From NCBI GenBank assembly GCA_023105745.1, contig JALGQZ010000004.1:37276437-37340436 (forward strand): 64,000 bases of DNA, given 5' to 3'. Below are positions 59,688 to 64,000 of this stretch, piece after piece. The notes under the pieces were generated by a model. It was given only the letters and a program-made list of their open reading frames with translations, was not told where the DNA came from and made no database searches. The stretch comes from Austropuccinia psidii. Lineage: Eukaryota > Basidiomycota > Pucciniomycetes > Pucciniales > Sphaerophragmiaceae. A program made the translations under genes and the position numbers. Every line of letters starts with the position of its first letter. Within the stretch, counting starts at the first letter, position 1.

Positions 59688-59696
59688 TATCGGGGG
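59688..59696 (-). tRNA. 5' fragment of the split tRNA-Tyr gene (acceptor 5' strand)
   Basis: Sense CCCCCGATA: the seven acceptor bases plus bases 8-9. The acceptor bases pair perfectly with those at 47103-47109, more than 12 kb away. Confidence 0.85.
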
Positions 59697-60297
59697 AGAC
59701 CCATATTGGGTAACCCCCTCTGAGCAATTATGAACCCCACGTTTTTAATGCGATACTTTTCGCCTCATTTTTCTAAAAATCAAATTTGATATAAGGCATA
59801 AAGAGGGCCCTTAGATTGACAAGTAATAAGTTTTAGATAAAACCCTTTACCCCAATATAACCCATCGCTTAGACCTCCTTCACATTTTAAATCTCGGTGG
59901 TACCTTTAATAATTAATTAATGGCAAAGATTTGATTACTAAATTTATATTAAGGAGTATCTTCAAGAATCCATTTGATCCACTTTACAATGAAAAATTCA
60001 CATTTGAAACTGTAAAATATATTATCATATGGCACCATTGAATCCATTAAGTAACTATTTTTTTGCTAAGGAGGCCCACTATTCTTTGAATACTCACAAT
60101 AGGGCTCTTTCTTTGGAATATCCATCAATGAGACTTGCAGTAATTTTTATATGAATTTATAGGCCGGGGAAAATTAAGATTCCAAATTCATCATGGGGTA
60201 ATGGAATATATGAGCCAAAGGGCGTGACACAGAATTGCAAATGCTATTGAGATTTCTGAAAATCCTGACTCTAAAGCATCCTAGGTCAGAAACAAAC
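59697..60297. other. Upstream flank of tRNA-Tyr; no gene recognised
   Basis: GGGTTACCCAATATGGGTCT (sense) lies directly upstream of the tRNA. The rest is AT-rich without a recognised ORF or repeat. Confidence 0.4.
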
Positions 60298-60885
60298 TGT
60301 CCACTCCTACTCTCAAAAAGCTTAAAAGAGTTGCCTATAGCCTTGGCTAACCAAAGTTGATCCTAAAAAACGCTTCTACCTTCGAATAACCTACAGGCTA
60401 CCTTAACCTCGTGGTTACGCTATGTTCTTAGCTTATAAACTCCCTCCTGTCTAAACAGGAGGGCAGCCAGTTTCTTCTAAGATCATCATCTATCTATTCT
60501 TCGTATCATCTCCTTAATACCTTAATCTTCCTTATATACTCTTTTCTGTCACTCTCATTCAATAATTTCTTACCTTGAATGGTTGCAAGATTCATTTGTC
60601 ATCCTTAAATCTTTCAAGTCGCTGATACAAGGTACAGTACAAAGAAAGACTCTCTTTGAATAGTTTAAAACCATCGTAACTGACCTCTAAGCCTCCCTAG
60701 GTTGTCGGTTAAATTGCTGTGACTTTCATTGTCGTGTGTTGTATTTACTGTGTTTTAAATTACCTTCCACCATTAGGTATTACCTTTTTGTTATTTTTTG
60801 TTGATTTCTCATTGGCTCATTAATGAAATTGCATGCGTTAGTTCCAAATTACTTAAATATTTACAGTCTTGATTAGCTCTCATCA
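60298..60885 (+). repeat. Probable Ty1/copia LTR
   Basis: Runs from TGTCCACTCCTACTCTC to TTAGCTCTCATCA, directly before AATACCAACAGTGG and a copia-type gag. A hairpin CCCTCCTGT/ACAGGAGGG lies near 60448-60470. The 5' boundary was chosen from the TG and position only. Confidence 0.45.
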
Positions 60886-60916
60886 AATACCAACAGTGGA
60901 GTGCAAGAATTCCAAA

Positions 60917-61496
60917 ATGACTGAAAAAACTCCCAATACCAGAGATTTCAACATAACCACATTGGAAGACACCAATTTCAGCGAGTTGAACATCTGAATG
61001 AAAATTTAACTTTGATCAAAAGATCTCTTAAATGTATGTGAAAATGTATTTGCCAAAGATGCAATTCCAGCTACAAGAAAGAAATGGAGAAAGGCTAATT
61101 TTGAAGCTATCAATTTAATAACCTCTTGCATCAATTACAGGGTTTTCCTGGAAGTCATTAATCCATAAACCATGGAGAATGATAATGCACTATGGTCAAA
61201 GATCAATGATCAGTATGCCTCCAAACAAGCAGTCAGCCAGGGACAAATATGGATGGATTGGCAGAGATGCTTTTACAATGGAAATCCACTATCCTACATA
61301 GATTCCTACAGAAAACTCCTCCTTGAACTAAATTAAGTTAGAATCAAGGTTACAAATGAGCTCCTCTCCTACTCACTAATTGGAAAATTAGGTGGTGATT
61401 AGAAAGTAAATAAATTCATAGAAGTTATCACCCTTAACAAATAGCTTATTGAAAGGCCTGATGAAGTACTTACTAGACTTCAGGACTATGTGGATC
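60917..61496 (+). pseudogene. Ty1/copia gag relic
   Basis: Translation with interruptions gives MTEKTPNTRDFNITTLEDTN, then ALWSKINDQYASKQAV, QIWMDWQRCFYNGNP, YRKLLLELN, NELLSYSLIGKLGGD and ERPDEVLTRLQDYVDL. This order is that of copia-type Gag proteins (UBN2 region). In-frame stops occur after LNI and several times later. It breaks off where the Ty3 LTR begins at 61497. Confidence 0.75.
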
Positions 61497-62254
61497 TGTA
61501 ACAACCACTAATCAGGGGTAAGGGTATTCATACTTACACCCACTCAAACACCTCAAACCAGCAAATCTACAGTGTGTATCAGCATTCAGTTTCAGCAATC
61601 TTCCTTTCTGAAACATGCATACAGTCTGGTTCATCAATACAGCCTGTCAATACTTGTACAGGCTGGAATTACCCAATACAGTTTGGATACACCATTTCAA
61701 AACTGTATGATCACTCAATACCACCACTCCTCTTGTACAGGTCCTGTATGGACCTGTATTGGACAGACTCAATTCAATCATCAAATATTCTCATGAAAAT
61801 TCTCTGTCTGGATCAGGGCTGGTGATTCTCACATATACCAGCCCCTCTTTCTCCCCCCTGGGGACTTTTCCCCAGTTAATTAATTTAGTATATTTATTAT
61901 TTTATAATTATTCTTATCCTTATTTTTGGGTATTATAATTATTTGATTTTAAGTTAGTCTTAGCCTTTTTTCTTTCTTTTCCTGTACAGTATGAGCGGGG
62001 TGTCCATATCCTTATTAACCCTTCTCTTTCCATTCTGACAGGTTGTAACAGTAGACTTGGACTTGTTTGTGGTTGGCTCTTTTATTCTTACTCTTATTAT
62101 TTGTTGCTTCTTTTCTTATATTTTTTTATTTAGTAATTCATCTCTTCACACTCTTCAGTGTACTGTTTTCTTACCATACCCTTTGAGCCCTCCATAAATA
62201 AGTCCCAGCTTACTGATTGCCAGGCCCTCTTCACTTAGAAGAGCCCCTGTGACA
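61497..62254 (+). repeat. 5' LTR of a Ty3 element running off the window
   Basis: TGTAACAACCACTAATCAGG...GAGCCCCTGTGACA, 758 bp, with TG/CA ends. It is inserted in the copia gag. It matches the solo LTR 15265-16007 (opposite strand) and relics at 9950, 10700, 13020 and 17690. A pol III-like or pol II promoter could not be defined. Confidence 0.85.
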
Positions 62255-62968
62255 TTAAATTAATTAACTCATATTTGATTCTCTCTTTTCATTCATTTAA
62301 CTTCATTTCTCTCATTCATCAATTATGACTCTTTAATGATCTTCTGATTTCTCATGATTATGATTTTTCTATCTTCAATTTTCATCTCATTCATTATATT
62401 CATATGAAAATTAATTCTTTCACTTCTTAATCATTTCTGACCATCTCAATCTCATTCTAAATTCTATCTCAAAATCCATTTTCTCTTTTGTTTCTTTATT
62501 CAGGTCTTATCAGGAGTCATTGATTGGCTAATTGATTGGTTGATTGATTGGAATTCATTTGGGGTATTGGTTCAGCTATTCAGGATTTTATTTGGATTGG
62601 ACTGATTGAATTTTGAATTCCTCAAGATAACTGATTGATCCTCAGGAATTTATTATTTATTATTGATTGATTTTGATTCCTTAAGATATTGATTTGATTG
62701 ATTAATTCCTCAAGACCTTGAATTGACCCTGAAGACATTGATTGATTGATTGATTGATTATTGATTTTTTTGAGATTATTAATATTGAATTTGAATTAAT
62801 TGTTGATATTGGTTGAATTGATTGATTGATTGTTGATTGAAGTTGATTTCACCCTAATACTGTTGATTTATTCCTCAAGATCATCAAGATTCATTGACTA
62901 TTGATTTGGCCCAGCTTTGATTCCTTATTCTAAAGTATCATCAAGTTTTTATTCTTAATTTCACAATA
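62255..62968 (+). repeat. Ty3 leader with GATT-type simple repeats
   Basis: Between LTR and gag the leader is dominated by imperfect repeats of TTGATTGATTGATTGATT (notably 62518-62550, 62695-62765 and 62810-62840) mixed with CCTCAAGA units. It has no ORF. It presumably represents the untranslated leader. Confidence 0.7.
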
Positions 62969-64000
62969 ATGCCAGTTCAGCATAGCCCTCCAGCCAAGAA
63001 TACTAGATCCCAAAGAAATCCAGCTGTTCTCACTCGTACAGAAAGAGTTCCTCTTGACTGCACCCCATCAGTTCATCAACTGAGTGCAAATCTGAACAGA
63101 GGACCACCAATGGAAGGAGCAGCAACCTCCAGAAGAGGGGGAATAAAATACAGAAGATCAAGATCTTTCTCTGGCCTATTGGGTGGCTACCCTGGCATGT
63201 CTGAATGTGCAAGAGCAAGATTAGGGGAAGCTGAAGATGAAGAGGGGGAGTCTGAAGAAGCTGAAGTGGCAACTGCCTTGGCAGGTGTCCCTGAGGCTTT
63301 TGAAGCTGCAAATCTAGCCCATTCTAATCAACCTCTTGTCTCTCAAGCTTAACCAAACTTCCTCAAAATGATGGAGCAGATGACTCAATTCATGGGGAAC
63401 TCACTCAAGCAGTTTCTCCCAGGTACAATTCCAAAGACCAAGCATTTAAGACTCCATCAATTAGGGCACCTGATTCTTTTGATGGTACTCAAGCTCATAA
63501 ATTGAGAGGATTCATCCAATCATGTCAATTGATTTTCCATAATGATCCAGAAAATTTCTTCTCTGACAGGAAGAAAGCTCTGTACTAATTTTCTTTGCTC
63601 ATTGGTACAGCTGGAAAATGGCTTTACCCCTACCTCTCCAATACTTCCAATGAAGATCCTTCCTATCTCCTAAATAATTGGCAGCTATTTGAAACCCAAT
63701 TGTTCACTCTGTTTGGTGATCTCAATGAAGTCAGGAAAGCTGAACAAGAGTTGGATAATTTGAGGATGAAAAAAAGTGGTCATGTATCCTTGTACATTGC
63801 TGATTTCAGAAGTTTAATTTCAAGAATTGGAGATTGGGGAGAAAGAGCTTATATTCATGTTTATAGAAGAGGATTGGCATCAAGACTGTTGGACCAGTTG
63901 GCTTCCTACCCTGGTAATTCTGATACTCTTCAAGAACTTATGGACATTAACCTAGAGTTAGATACCAGATACCATGAGAGACAGAAAGAGAAGGGTAGTA
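62969..64000 (+). pseudogene. Ty3 Gag, broken, continues beyond the window
   Basis: Start ATG 62969 (MPVQHSPPAKNTRS). An acidic, Glu-rich linker follows (EAEDEEGESEEAEV). TAA at 63350-63352 ends the first frame after LVSQA (probably a GAA-to-TAA change). The frame then continues MMEQMTQFMG, a frameshift occurs near 63410-63440, and the Retrotrans_gag domain follows (AHKLRGFIQSCQLIFHNDP, GKWLYPYLS, NNWQLFETQLFTLFGD, AEQELDNLRM, YRRGLASRLLDQLA, LDTRYHERQKEKG). A further TAA lies at 63588-63590. Pol should follow outside the window. This Gag lineage differs from those of E1 and E2 and has no counterpart of their overlapping ORF that I can see. Confidence 0.88.

Larger units (their letters stand above)
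47103..59696 (-). tRNA. tRNA-Tyr(GUA) gene split into three pieces by transposons A and B
   Basis: Reading minus strand, the pieces are 59696-59688 (CCCCCGATA), 53441-53434 (GCTCATGC) and 47170-47103. Joined after removing elements A and B and one copy of each target duplication, they fold as a tRNA: acceptor CCCCCGA/TCGGGGG (7 perfect pairs), D stem GCTC/GAGC, anticodon stem TGGGA/TCCCA with loop CTGTAAA (anticodon GTA), T stem GTTGG/CCGGC with loop TTCAATT. A 15-base intron follows base 37, as in eukaryotic tRNA-Tyr genes. C1-G72 is the identity pair typical of eukaryotic tRNA-Tyr. The B box GGTTCAATTCC is intact. The D loop is only 6 bases (ATGCTA) and lacks the usual GG, and base 73 is G instead of the usual A. 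The gene may therefore have been damaged or already a pseudogene. It cannot be expressed as it stands. Confidence 0.88.

Noticed and set aside
1..64000. CRISPR arrays, bacterial operons, riboswitches
   Set aside because: No regularly spaced direct repeats; spliced genes, pol III tRNA structure and LTR elements show a eukaryotic genome.

Overview
The window looks like part of a transposon-saturated fungal genome, and I see no convincing host protein-coding gene. Three things suggest a rust fungus (Pucciniales), most likely Austropuccinia psidii (myrtle rust): the AT-rich sequence, the chromodomain-bearing Ty3 elements with long LTRs, and the wording of the Gag and polyprotein sequences. The species call rests on recognition from memory and is inference; 'rust fungus' is firmer.

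Layout. 1-20.9 kb is old wreckage. It holds a minus-strand Ty3 gag relic (1-1440), relics of at least three LTR families in both orientations, a Ty3 gag/protease relic (about 10.5-13.0 kb) and one clean solo LTR with its 5-bp target duplication (15265-16007). 20873-31173 is Ty3 element E1 (minus strand, LTRs of about 1.9 kb, heavily mutated). 31.4-45.0 kb holds two inverted copies of a third LTR family; the second is split by Ty3 element E2 (33565-44259; two 2026-bp LTRs, TSD GAATT). E2 is nearly intact: one gag-pol frame broken by four stop codons and one missing base. 60.3-61.5 kb is a Ty1/copia LTR plus gag relic, interrupted at 61497 by the 5' LTR of a further Ty3 element whose gag runs off the window end.

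The most interesting region is 47.1-59.7 kb. Two related DNA transposons (A, 47174-53433, TSD GCA; B, 53445-59687, TSD TAT) have CAC-starting terminal inverted repeats and encode CACTA/CMC-type transposases. They sit only 11 bp apart. When both are mentally removed, the flanks join into one minus-strand tRNA-Tyr(GUA) gene with perfectly paired 7-bp acceptor strands, an intron after the anticodon and a pol III terminator. Each element carries the same two convergent spliced genes: an accessory protein of unknown function on the plus strand and a transposase on the minus strand. Each also has a conserved hydrophobic upstream ORF overlapping the accessory start codon. All genes in both elements are now broken by stops or frameshifts.

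A second unexpected signal lies in the Ty3 elements. Inside the gag region, a different frame encodes a protein that E1 and E2 share better than the nominal Gag N-terminus, ending at the same stop codon. The 0-1.4 kb relic shows the same kind of protein from a third lineage. This points to an overlapping retrotransposon gene.

All boundaries and comparisons were made by eye; no alignment or search was run. Coordinates of decayed relics are approximate.
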